A DNA stretch of 7,663 nucleotides from Candidatus Iainarchaeum sp. (GCA_016931555.1 JAFGEM010000018.1:1-7663), one strand, 5' to 3'; positions 1-6,071 are shown, counted from the first letter of the stretch. The notes: generated by a model from the sequence alone, not told the origin. Numbers and translations: made by a program.

Positions 1-876
1 AACTATTTTGAGTTCTTGGCCTTCGTATGCTCCTCTTCCCTGCAAGCCTGTTATCTCGTTTCCCTGATAAAATGTTGACTTTCCTGACTCTTGGATCAGC
101 CTTATGCTTGATGTTGATGTTGATTTGTCGATTTGACTAACAGAATAGTTTTCACCAAATACTGGGATAACTACACTGTCTGTATCTCCGTCGTTGAATG
201 TTGTTTGAGTAGCTACAGCTTCCATTGCCGGGATTCCGTCTTTTGTGCCGTCACCAAATTCCAAAACATATTTGAAGTTGGAGTTATCGATAAACAGAGC
301 TAGATCTTTTACAGGATCTGCTTTTTCGAACTTTGCATCTGCATCGATTACTATTTTTTCTTTTACCTGCGTAGTGTAGCTAGCGCCGTTGTATCTGTAT
401 GATTTGTTGGCCAAAGTCAAGAACTTCAACTGGCTCTGTGTGAGCTCGTGAATAAACTCGTGAGCTCCCGATGTTCCTGAGTTCAGGGCATAGTTTGTGT
501 CTTGGTATGTATGTGAAGAGTCTGTGGAGTAGGATACTGTTCCTCCTACCATTAAATCCACTGTCTTGTCTGTTATTGTTGGATCTGGAGCATCTCCAGT
601 TCCGCCTGTTATTTCAACGTTTTTCTCAGTTGTAGACAACTGAGCAACTTTTGCAGCAATATTGCCTGCCCAGACAAAGTCTGAAACTGCAGCTCCGTCT
701 GTTCCCACAGCAACTTGTACTAATGGGGCACCTGTAGCAGTATTTACTAAATCTGCTTTTGCAATGTCTCCTGCGTTGTTCATAACTGCAGCAGACACTA
801 CTGGTGCAAGGGCCGAACCAACTAATGCTGTGCCAACTGCCACTGCAGCCAGCTTTTTAATATTCAGGCCTTTCAT
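1..876 (-). CDS. S-layer protein precursor, MJ0822-like family (3' part beyond the left edge)
   Basis: This is the N-terminal 292 residues of a secreted S-layer protein; the frame is open to the left edge, so the C-terminus is missing. Residues 1-29 form a Sec signal peptide: a basic start (MKGLNIKK), a hydrophobic stretch and a likely cleavage after VVSA. Residues 55-79 hold a pattern typical of methanogen S-layer proteins, VAVGTDGAAVSDF followed by NIAAKVAQL. Near residues 235-250 the segment VVIPVFGENYSV resembles the family's repeated 'IPxxGxxYxV' motif. The mature chain is rich in Thr, Ser, Asp and Gly and has possible N-glycosylation sequons at N157 and N243. The protein would form the paracrystalline cell wall outside the membrane. 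ATG at 876 is chosen because a perfect GAGGTGA lies 8 bases before it; an in-frame GTG at 888 overlaps that site. Family-level confidence is high, exact subfamily less so. Confidence 0.88.
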   Translation of the reverse strand, partial: MKGLNIKKLAAVAVGTALVGSALAPVVSAAVMNNAGDIAKADLVNTATGAPLVQVAVGTDGAAVSDFVWAGNIAAKVAQLSTTEKNVEITGGTGDAPDPTITDKTVDLMVGGTVSYSTDSSHTYQDTNYALNSGTSGAHEFIHELTQSQLKFLTLANKSYRYNGASYTTQVKEKIVIDADAKFEKADPVKDLALFIDNSNFKYVLEFGDGTKDGIPAMEAVATQTTFNDGDTDSVVIPVFGENYSVSQIDKSTSTSSIRLIQESGKSTFYQGNEITGLQGRGAYEGQELKIV

Positions 877-884
877 TTGTTGTT

Positions 885-891
885 TCACCTC
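885..891 (-). promoter_or_regulatory. Shine-Dalgarno site of the S-layer gene (GAGGTGA)
   Basis: GAGGTGA, 8 bases before the ATG at 876, is fully complementary to the conserved anti-SD end of archaeal 16S rRNA. It sits just after an A-rich, probably unstructured stretch (892-923). It is the only perfect SD in the window, consistent with strong translation of an abundant wall protein. Confidence 0.8.
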
Positions 892-1027
892 GAGATTTTA
901 TTTTTTTATTTTTGTATCAAGAAAAAGTCTAGTCTTACACCACAAAGAGTTCAGTCTCATACAACAAGACTTTGACTTTGAAGGCATATTGTCTAGCTAG
1001 ACTCACTATTACTTTAGATTGAGGGGG

Positions 1028-1042
1028 TTTAAATAGGTTTCG
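1028..1042 (-). promoter_or_regulatory. BRE/TATA promoter of the S-layer gene
   Basis: On the minus strand CGAAACC (BRE-like) is followed directly by TATTTAAA, a good archaeal TATA box. Initiation about 25 bases downstream would fall near 1006. That would give a 5' leader of about 130 nt before the ATG at 876. No equally good TATA element lies closer to the gene. The start point is inferred from spacing only. Confidence 0.6.
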
Positions 1043-1218
1043 CAAGCAGAAACGCCCCAAACAGGCTTAAAAAAGCGCATAAGGGGCATTTTACACTATT
1101 TCGTGAACAGGGATAAGGCAATTGCCGAACCAGTTCATTCTTCGAATAATCGCTTTTCAACGAAATTTTTAGGCTAGGCCAGACAGAATAAAAACCATTC
1201 GAAGAAATTTGGGGGGAA

Positions 1219-1854
1219 TCAGCGGTACAATTTTTCGTGGAATTTTTCAAGCTCTTCCTTGTTCAATAGTTTTGTAATGTATGCCGAGTATTTGTTTATC
1301 ATGTCTGCCATGTCTACTAATCCGTCTTGGAAGTCCTGCGCTAGGAAAGAAATTTTTTCTGGTTTTATTACTTCAATGCTTGTGGGCGCATAGAAGAACA
1401 TGAATTTTACTAGAGAGGTAAAGTCTTTTACTGAAAGGTTTACCTCCAAATAGCTTATGTAATATTCTTCCTGCTTTACTATTTTGGCTTTTTCAAGGCT
1501 GTAAACCATGAAGTTTGAGTCTTTTTTCATTGCATCAGCAAGGTTGTTAAGGTTTTTTTCAAGCAAATCCTGCTCTATTGCCTGCATTTCAATGTAAGCG
1601 CGGATTCTCATTGCATTGTTGTCCTGCTCTGCAATTCTTTTTCTCCTCAATACCTCTGAAGCAATGTTTTCCTTTAGCCTGTATTTTGTTGGGAATCCTT
1701 CTTTTGAAACAACGTTCAATTTCATGAGCCCCTTGAGCTCTTCCACTAGCTTGTTGTAGGGGATATTCAATTGCTTATTCAGTTCTTCTGCTGTCTTTGG
1801 CTCGTGCAGCAGCAGCAAAGAAATCTTTTTTTGCTCTTCAGAAAATCTAGGCAT
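1219..1854 (-). CDS. Winged-helix transcriptional regulator with a possible WCX-like C-terminal domain
   Basis: A 211-residue soluble protein. Residues 1-62 look like a winged helix-turn-helix DNA-binding domain: SEEQKKISLLLLHEPKTAEE, then LNIPYNKLVEELKGLMKLN as the recognition part and VVSKEGFPTKYRL as the wing. A charged helix follows (about 63-105). The C-terminal domain (about 105-211) contains FMFFYAPTSIEVIKPEKI and then helical DGLVDMADMINKYS. This resembles the pattern of the WCX extension of WYL regulators ('LLxxGxxVEVLxPxxL', then helix and LY), but no WYL domain is present. It probably senses a ligand or partner; the target is unknown. Start: an in-frame ATG at 1869 lies beside a TATA box (1871-1885), whereas the ATG at 1854 is about 25 bases downstream of it, fitting a leaderless mRNA. 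The gene is divergent from the BofA-like gene, which may be a target. Confidence 0.72.
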   Translation of the reverse strand: MPRFSEEQKKISLLLLHEPKTAEELNKQLNIPYNKLVEELKGLMKLNVVSKEGFPTKYRLKENIASEVLRRKRIAEQDNNAMRIRAYIEMQAIEQDLLEKNLNNLADAMKKDSNFMVYSLEKAKIVKQEEYYISYLEVNLSVKDFTSLVKFMFFYAPTSIEVIKPEKISFLAQDFQDGLVDMADMINKYSAYITKLLNKEELEKFHEKLYR

Positions 1855-1870
1855 AACTAATGCGTCCATG

Positions 1871-1885
1871 AAAAAATTTAAAAAA
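1871..1885 (-). promoter_or_regulatory. TATA box of the winged-helix gene
   Basis: On the minus strand TTTTTTAAATTTTTT is centred near 1879, about 25 bases before the ATG at 1854. The spacing predicts a leaderless transcript and argues against the ATG at 1869. A second AT-rich block at 1911-1928 could instead serve this gene with a short leader. Confidence 0.5.
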
Positions 1886-1910
1886 CAGCAAGCTTGGCAT
1901 AACTTTTGGG

Positions 1911-1928
1911 AAATTAAATTAAAATAAA
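1911..1928 (+). promoter_or_regulatory. AT-rich promoter element before the BofA-like gene
   Basis: AAATTAAATTAAAATAAA is the only TATA-like block before the plus-strand gene. It lies roughly 30-35 bases before the ATG at 1957, so the leader would be very short. It is in the shared divergent region and could also work leftward. Confidence 0.45.
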
Positions 1929-1956
1929 GGTTGACACAGGATTTTACTTGGTTTTA

Positions 1957-2271
1957 ATGTTTCTTTTGGAAAACGGCTTGCTTGGGGAACCAACCAATGG
2001 CGCAGTAGGGGCTGCTGAAACTGCCCTGGGAATTGTAGGAAACCCAACTATTTTATTGGCTGCAATACTCCTAATTGGATTTACACTCATTATTATTTTC
2101 TTAATAAAAAGAATTATTGTTAACTCAATTCTCGGGATAATTGCATGGGCAATTGTATATTTTATTTTCAACATTGAACTGCCTCTCATTCCAAGCATTA
2201 TTGTAAGCGTAATATTCGGGCTAGCGGGAATTGGGGCAATGCTATTGCTCAAATTTTTTGGGTTGTTCTAG
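1957..2271 (+). CDS. BofA family small integral membrane protein
   Basis: A 104-residue, very hydrophobic protein matching the pattern of the pro-sigmaK processing inhibitor BofA family. A short polar N-terminus (1-29) is followed by three predicted membrane segments: about 31-50, 53-72 and 76-98. Family-like features are the basic pair K51-R52 after the first segment, the N56-S57-x-x-G60 motif, the short extracytoplasmic-type turn NIELPLIPS (72-80), and the closing IFGLAGIGAMLLLKFF. In Bacillus, BofA restrains the site-2 protease SpoIVFB during sporulation. Archaea do not sporulate, so the role here is unknown; regulation of a membrane protease is only a guess. An in-frame TTG at 1948 is a possible alternative start. 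The gene is divergent from a winged-helix regulator and ends 37 bases before the converging amrS gene. Confidence 0.75.
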   Translation: MFLLENGLLGEPTNGAVGAAETALGIVGNPTILLAAILLIGFTLIIIFLIKRIIVNSILGIIAWAIVYFIFNIELPLIPSIIVSVIFGLAGIGAMLLLKFFGLF

Positions 2272-2289
2272 CAACGCAATTCCAAACAA

Positions 2290-2306
2290 ATTCTTTAGGC
2301 TTTTTT
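2290..2306 (+). terminator. T-rich terminator after the BofA-like gene
   Basis: The sequence ATTCTTTAGGCTTTTTT begins about 20 bases after the stop codon and ends in a six-T run just before the converging gene. Archaeal termination commonly occurs at such T-tracts. No strong hairpin is seen. Confidence 0.4.
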
Positions 2307-2308
2307 AA

Positions 2309-3322
2309 TCAGGGGATAATCCCTGTTTCAAAACCGCATTTTGCGCAATTTCCCTTTTCATCCAATCCAATGGGTTGTGCTGAAAACCCAATGCGCTTTA
2401 TTAAAATTGAATTGCATTTTGGGCAGCGCGTGCTCTCATCATCCCCCAAATTTCCCAAATACACAAATTCAACTCCTGCTTTGAGCGCAATTTGCTTTGC
2501 AGTGAAAAGTTTTTGCACATCAGTTGCAGGGAGATGCCCCATTTTGTGCGCGGGAAAAAAACGTGAAAAGTGAAGCGGAATTTTTTTGTCAATTCCTGCG
2601 ACAAATTCCGCTGCCTCTTTAAAATATTTTTCGTTGTCATTAAAGCCGGGAACAACCAAATAGGTTACTTCAACATGCACCTTTTTTTCATGAAATGCAT
2701 GAATGTTTTCTTTCACAAATTTTATGTCAATGTTTCCGCAGACTTCTTTGTAAAATTTTTTGTTTCCTTTCAAATCAATGTTAATTGCGTCTAAGTAAGG
2801 GGCAATTGCTTCTACACATTCTCGTGTCATGTATCCGTTTGAAACCCAGCAATTGTACAAATCTTTTTCGCGCGCAATTTTCATTGTGTCCAAAGCATAT
2901 TCAGCGAAAATTGTAGGTTCGTTGTAAGTGTAGGATATGCCCTGTGCATCCATGCCAATTGCTTCCTGCACAATTTGCTCCGGAGTTGATTTTGGTGTGC
3001 CCATAATTGCTTCTTCTGCGCGCGTTTGGCTCTGCCCTGAATTCTGGCAGTGGAGGCAGGCAAAATTGCAGCCAAATGTTGAAATGCTCAGGCACTGGGT
3101 TCCTGGCTTGAAGTGGAAGAACGGCTTTTTTTCAATGGGATCAATTGCCCTTGTAAGTGTCCTCCCATACGCGAGAGAATACAATTCTCCTGCAATGTTT
3201 TTGCGCACCCCGCAAAAACCCTGCTTGCCCTCAGCAATAACACAATTGCGATGGCACAATTGGCACTGGACTGAATTGTTTTTTGCTGAATCCCAAAAAT
3301 CTGCTTTGCGCAATTCTTGCAT
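2309..3322 (-). CDS. amrS: AmrS-type radical SAM protein (AmmeMemoRadiSam system)
   Basis: A 337-residue, full-length radical SAM protein. The [4Fe-4S]-binding motif is C85-N-F-A-C89-L-H-C92 (CX3CX2C), which reduces S-adenosylmethionine to a 5'-deoxyadenosyl radical. Family hallmarks are the N-terminal cysteine cluster C20-x2-C23-x3-C27 with C37, the DPIEKKPFFHFKPGT segment (61-75), YTYNEPTIFAEY (131-142), the SNGYM loop (161-165) and HFSRFFPAHKM (251-261). A C-terminal zinc ribbon is seen with cysteine pairs C300/C303 and C326/C329. AmrS proteins usually accompany Memo and AMMECR1 domain proteins; neither partner is in this window, and the substrate of the system is not settled. ATG at 3322 is supported by a TATA-like block about 28 bases upstream. 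The gene is divergent from EndoQ. A pyruvate formate-lyase activase label would be the generic alternative. Confidence 0.9.
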   Translation of the reverse strand: MQELRKADFWDSAKNNSVQCQLCHRNCVIAEGKQGFCGVRKNIAGELYSLAYGRTLTRAIDPIEKKPFFHFKPGTQCLSISTFGCNFACLHCQNSGQSQTRAEEAIMGTPKSTPEQIVQEAIGMDAQGISYTYNEPTIFAEYALDTMKIAREKDLYNCWVSNGYMTRECVEAIAPYLDAINIDLKGNKKFYKEVCGNIDIKFVKENIHAFHEKKVHVEVTYLVVPGFNDNEKYFKEAAEFVAGIDKKIPLHFSRFFPAHKMGHLPATDVQKLFTAKQIALKAGVEFVYLGNLGDDESTRCPKCNSILIKRIGFSAQPIGLDEKGNCAKCGFETGIIP

Positions 3323-3343
3323 AACATATTAATTAAATTCGCA

Positions 3344-3360
3344 TTTTATTAAATTAATTG
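3344..3360. promoter_or_regulatory. Shared bidirectional TATA region between amrS and endoQ
   Basis: TTTTATTAAATTAATTG is nearly symmetric and reads as a TATA box on both strands. Leftward it lies about 28 bases before the AmrS ATG (3322), predicting a leaderless mRNA. Rightward it predicts initiation near 3375, some 25 bases before the EndoQ ATG. A second AT-rich block at 3327-3339 is too close to AmrS to be its TATA box. Confidence 0.5.
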
Positions 3361-3372
3361 GGGAAGGAAAAA

Positions 3373-3420
3373 ATGAGAGAATTTGAGGCAAGGGAATTGA
3401 ATGAGAGAATACAACTGTGA
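3373..3420 (+). CDS. Possible 15-codon leader ORF overlapping the EndoQ start
   Basis: An ATG at 3373, preceded by GGAAGG and lying near the predicted transcription start, opens a short frame (MREFEARELNERIQL) that stops at TGA 3418-3420, inside EndoQ codons 6-7. It is out of frame with EndoQ. The ten bases ATGAGAGAAT occur both here and at the EndoQ ATG, so it may be a duplicated start region rather than a translated peptide. Confidence 0.2.
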   Translation: MREFEARELNERIQL

Positions 3421-4675
3421 TCTGCATTTTCATGGCTTGTATAGCGGGGGCGTGAGCAAAAACATGCTGCTCCCAGTGATTGCAGAGCAGTCGAAATTAA
3501 AGGGTTTGGATGTATGCGGAACAGCAGACATTACACACGCGCAATGGCTGGAGCATGTGAAAGAGAGTTTGGTTGAGGAAGAGAATGGTGTTTTTAAGGA
3601 CAAAAAATTTGACACGCATTTTATAATTCAGACAGAGATTCAGTGCAAGGATTTGGTGCACAACATTATTTTTCTCCCTGACCTTGCTGCAGCAGAAACA
3701 CTGCGCGAGAAGTTGAAGAGTTTTGGGATACTTGATTCCTGGGGCTGCGGCCGACCTAGACTGCGGCTTACTTCAAAGCATTTGGCGGAAATTGTTTTAG
3801 ATTTGGGCGGCATGCTAGGGCCAGCGCACGCATTTACTCCCTACTTCAGCATTTACGCGCACTTCAAATCAATGGAGGATTGTTTTGGGGAATTGTCAAA
3901 AAAAATTTGTTTTATGGAACTTGGATTGAGTGCTGATTCCTATTTTGCTGATTTGATAAAGGACAATTGGAATTACACTTTTCTCACAAACAGCGATTCC
4001 CACAGCCCATGGCCGCACAGGATTGGGAGAGAGTTTACGCGCATTAAAATGCAGAAACCCTGTTACAAGGAATTGGAGAAAGCATTGAGGGACAAGGAGG
4101 AGAAGCTTGTTACTCTTAATGCGGGATTAGATCCGCGTGAGGGAAAATATCATAGGACAGCGTGCAATTCCTGTTTCACAAAATTCTCTATTGAGGATGC
4201 ACAGCGCCTGAATTGGAAGTGCCCAAAGTGCAATGGAACAGTGAAAAGAGGCGTGCGTGATTTGATTCTTGGTTTGGCTGAATGGAAAGAGGAAGCGCAT
4301 CCTGAGCACAGGCCGCCTTATTTGCACCAACTGCCGCTTGCAGAGATAATTCAAATTGCTTTGGGAGTAAAGCAGGTGCAGGCAAAGCAGGTTCAGGATG
4401 TTTGGAGAGGCTTTGTTGACAAATTTGAAAATGAAATTAATGCTTTGGTTGATGCCAAAGAGGATGAATTGCTTGAGCACAACAAAAAAGTCGGAGAGCA
4501 TATTATTGCCTTTCGCAAGGGCTTTGTGCAATACATTCCCGGAGGCGGCGGAGATTACGGAAAACCAGTGTTATGCGCAAGCAAAGAAGAATGCGAAAGA
4601 ATTGGAAAGCACATTGAAAAGAATTTGAATACAAAAGAAATAACACGCAACCAAAGGACACTGGAAGAGTTTTGA
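3401..4675 (+). CDS. endoQ: DNA endonuclease Q (EndoQ), PHP-domain repair nuclease
   Basis: A 424-residue protein, the size usual for archaeal EndoQ. EndoQ nicks DNA 5' to deaminated bases (uracil, hypoxanthine, xanthine) and abasic sites, starting repair. An N-terminal PHP metallo-phosphoesterase domain carries the metal ligands: D7-L-H9-F-H11, D43/H46 (TADITHAQW), E79 (QTEIQ), H87, H143 (GPAHAFTP), and D199/H201 (TNSDSHSPWPHRIGREF). A zinc finger follows with C255-x2-C258 and C274-x2-C277. After it come the family blocks RGVRDLILGLA (283-293), HRPPYLHQLPLAEII (303-317) and FRKGFVQYIPGGGGDYGKP (371-389). The last residues QRTLEEF (418-424) match a PCNA-interacting (PIP) box. Start: ATG at 3401; only weak SD-like bases precede it (GAGG at 3385, AGGG at 3391). 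All key residues are present, so activity is expected. Confidence 0.92.
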   Translation: MREYNCDLHFHGLYSGGVSKNMLLPVIAEQSKLKGLDVCGTADITHAQWLEHVKESLVEEENGVFKDKKFDTHFIIQTEIQCKDLVHNIIFLPDLAAAETLREKLKSFGILDSWGCGRPRLRLTSKHLAEIVLDLGGMLGPAHAFTPYFSIYAHFKSMEDCFGELSKKICFMELGLSADSYFADLIKDNWNYTFLTNSDSHSPWPHRIGREFTRIKMQKPCYKELEKALRDKEEKLVTLNAGLDPREGKYHRTACNSCFTKFSIEDAQRLNWKCPKCNGTVKRGVRDLILGLAEWKEEAHPEHRPPYLHQLPLAEIIQIALGVKQVQAKQVQDVWRGFVDKFENEINALVDAKEDELLEHNKKVGEHIIAFRKGFVQYIPGGGGDYGKPVLCASKEECERIGKHIEKNLNTKEITRNQRTLEEF

Positions 4676-4689
4676 GGAGCTAAGGTAAG

Positions 4690-4706
4690 ATTTTAATAAT
4701 ATTAAT
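4690..4706 (+). promoter_or_regulatory. TATA box of the prepilin-like gene
   Basis: ATTTTAATAATATTAAT is centred about 24 bases before the ATG at 4721, and no SD-like sequence lies between. The spacing predicts a leaderless transcript separate from EndoQ, which ends only 45 bases upstream. Confidence 0.55.
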
Positions 4707-4720
4707 AGACAAATAGATAT

Positions 4721-5380
4721 ATGAGAAATGTGACAAAAGCACAGGCTTCTTTGGAGCAGCTCGTGATTTATGGTGCTGCTGTTGTAATTGTTGTTGTGGT
4801 TGGAAGTATTTTGTTTTTGACTATTCAGCCCCCGGCTGAGGTTACTGCGTGCTCGAATTTTCAGAATCTTAATGTCAAGGCAATAAAGGCGGATAACGAA
4901 AAAATTACTCTGCTTGTTAATAACGCTGCAGGCACAAGCCTGACAGGATTCGAGGTTTTGACTGTAAATGAAGAAAAAATATATGAGGAAGCAAGTTCAC
5001 CGCCCTTTTTCATTATTGAATTGGGAGACGCGACTGTCGGCAATACAACAAACAATTCAGGGGTAAGCTTTGACTGGGTTTCGCAGTCTCAGGTTCCAAA
5101 TTATTCTGCCGGCCCATTGAACTCAGGAGTTGACAGAGAAGTTGTTATTCCCTGGCCAATTCACGGTTTTGCAGGAGCAGAATTTGGAGAGGATCCCCAG
5201 GGCGATGCTCCGGGAGGATGCAATTTTTTTACTGAATCAGTAGGAAAAAAATTTACAGTGACAATTACCGCATACTATAGAAACGCGTTTGGGTATGTTA
5301 CAAAGGACACTGCACAGTGCACTGGAGTAATTGACCCTGCAACAGAATTTTATTTTCCGCAAAGCCTCTGGGGCTGTTAA
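4721..5380 (+). CDS. Prepilin-like secreted protein with class III (QxSxE) signal peptide
   Basis: A 219-residue surface protein. Residues 1-7 (MRNVTKA) precede Q8-A-S-L-E12, the class III signal sequence recognised by EppA-type prepilin peptidases, with cleavage expected between A7 and Q8. This is followed by a long hydrophobic helix (about 13-35, rich in Val) that would form the pilus core or anchor the protein in the membrane. E12 is the conserved Glu at position +5 of the mature chain. The rest (36-219) is an extracellular domain probably rich in beta strands, with four cysteines (C44, C167, C200, C219, the last residue) that could form two disulfides, and sequons near N108 and N111. At more than 200 residues it is larger than many major archaeal pilins, so it may be a minor pilin or a pilin-like surface protein. 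No pilus assembly ATPase or peptidase is nearby. Confidence 0.8.
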   Translation: MRNVTKAQASLEQLVIYGAAVVIVVVVGSILFLTIQPPAEVTACSNFQNLNVKAIKADNEKITLLVNNAAGTSLTGFEVLTVNEEKIYEEASSPPFFIIELGDATVGNTTNNSGVSFDWVSQSQVPNYSAGPLNSGVDREVVIPWPIHGFAGAEFGEDPQGDAPGGCNFFTESVGKKFTVTITAYYRNAFGYVTKDTAQCTGVIDPATEFYFPQSLWGC

Positions 5381-5390
5381 ATACTAATTT

Positions 5391-5400
5391 CTTATTTTTT
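5391..5400 (+). terminator. T-tract terminator after the prepilin-like gene
   Basis: CTTATTTTTT begins about 10 bases after the stop codon in the short space between two converging genes. It fits the T-run type of archaeal terminator. Confidence 0.45.
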
Positions 5401-5414
5401 GGATAATTCTAATT

Positions 5415-5422
5415 ATTAAAAA
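5415..5422 (-). terminator. T-tract terminator after the dockerin-like gene
   Basis: On the minus strand a five-T run (5418-5422), followed by AT-rich sequence, lies about 23 bases after the stop codon at 5445. It is the only T-run on this side of the convergent gap. Confidence 0.35.
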
Positions 5423-5444
5423 GAGATAAAATTAGAGCTGGGTT

Positions 5445-6071
5445 TTACCTGCATTCGCCGTCAATGCAGAGAGTGCTTCCAGGGCACAAATGAAGCGTTC
5501 CCCTGCACTCGCCTTTTTGGCAGGTGTATTCTTTAATCCAAAAATCATCAAAGCAATAGTCCCTAAAACTGCCTTGGGAGTCTGTGCAAACTCCCTGTGT
5601 TTCTATGTTAAAAGCATCAGAGTCAGAGCAATTGCTTTCAAGATTAAGGCAGTCGCTTGACGGTGTTTTTCCGGCTCCGGAATAACATTTTTGCAGTATA
5701 GTAAAATCCTTAATTCCAACAAAGCCATCATTGTCAAAATCTGCTTCTGCACAGTTCTCAGTTCCTATCTTGTTGAAGCAAAACTGGAATTCTGCAAAAT
5801 CCGCTATATCAATGTCACCATCAGAATCAAAATCAGGAGCATAATCCCCTGTTGGCGTGCCCGGGTTCACTCCAAAAACAAGGTCTGAGGCAGCAGCCAC
5901 TGTATCATTGAATGTGACTGTGCCGTCATCATCATAATCATACGGCGATTGTGCATCGCTTTTTCCAATATCCTCAAAGCTCTCAAAAACATCCGAGAGA
6001 GTAGTAGCGAACACAAGCGGAACTATAAAAAAAAGCGAAAGAATAAGCAAAACTGAAATACTGTGCTTCAT
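5445..6071 (-). CDS. Secreted dockerin-like calcium-binding protein with Cys-rich C-terminus
   Basis: A 208-residue exported protein. Residues 1-23 are a Sec signal peptide (MKHSISVLLILSLFFIVPLV, then FA). Three loops follow the dockerin/EF-hand pattern DxDxDGxxxxxD: 45-56 (D45, D47, D49, D56), 80-91 (D80, D82, D84, D91) and 111-122 (D111, D113, D115, D122), so calcium binding is expected. Type I dockerins normally have two such loops and bind cohesins; no cohesin is in the window. The C-terminal part (141-208) holds nine of the protein's 12 cysteines, ending CPGSTLCIDGECR. This resembles a Cys-rich tail that I recall from surface proteins of DPANN archaea (recollection, not checked). Start: the in-frame ATG at 6092 would sit two bases from the TATA box; the ATG at 6071 is about 26 bases downstream and opens directly onto the signal peptide. 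Confidence 0.78.
   Translation of the reverse strand: MKHSISVLLILSLFFIVPLVFATTLSDVFESFEDIGKSDAQSPYDYDDDGTVTFNDTVAAASDLVFGVNPGTPTGDYAPDFDSDGDIDIADFAEFQFCFNKIGTENCAEADFDNDGFVGIKDFTILQKCYSGAGKTPSSDCLNLESNCSDSDAFNIETQGVCTDSQGSFRDYCFDDFWIKEYTCQKGECRGTLHLCPGSTLCIDGECR

Larger units (their letters stand above)
877..1218. other. 342-base non-coding gap: S-layer leader and promoter, plus the 3' flank of the winged-helix gene
   Basis: No convincing gene is seen here. The left part (877-1006) is the predicted S-layer leader. It contains a perfect 12-bp palindrome, GTCTAGCTAGAC (991-1002), a second GTCTAG at 927-932, and a 20-codon ORF (960-898, minus) that is in frame with the S-layer gene and stops just before its SD. 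The promoter lies at 1028-1042. The right part (1043-1218) contains a 10-bp inverted repeat, TTCTTCGAAT at 1138-1147 and ATTCGAAGAA at 1197-1206. It also has short T-tracts on the minus strand (such as 1191-1194) where transcription of the winged-helix gene could end. A 73-codon minus-strand frame crosses this part but has no family signal. Confidence 0.6.

Noticed and set aside
898..960. 20-codon upstream ORF in the S-layer leader
   Set aside because: It is in frame with the S-layer gene and stops seven bases before the SD, but has no SD of its own; A-rich sequence explains its open frame. Kept only as a note in the gap entry.
1138..1206. Inverted repeat TTCTTCGAAT / ATTCGAAGAA as a mobile element end or terminator
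   Set aside because: Only 10 bp, each arm is itself partly palindromic, the loop is 49 bases, and there is no transposase or target duplication.
1029..1250. 73-codon minus-strand frame over the gap after the winged-helix gene
   Set aside because: Its start lies inside the winged-helix gene, it covers the S-layer TATA box, it has no SD or promoter, and the protein shows no recognisable family or domain pattern.
1944..2252. Minus-strand 102-codon frame opposite the BofA-like gene
   Set aside because: It is a mirror of a strongly hydrophobic gene; the plus-strand product has family features and a promoter, the minus one has neither.
4127..4531. Minus-strand 134-codon frame opposite EndoQ
   Set aside because: It lies wholly within conserved EndoQ codons and has no recognisable domain or promoter.
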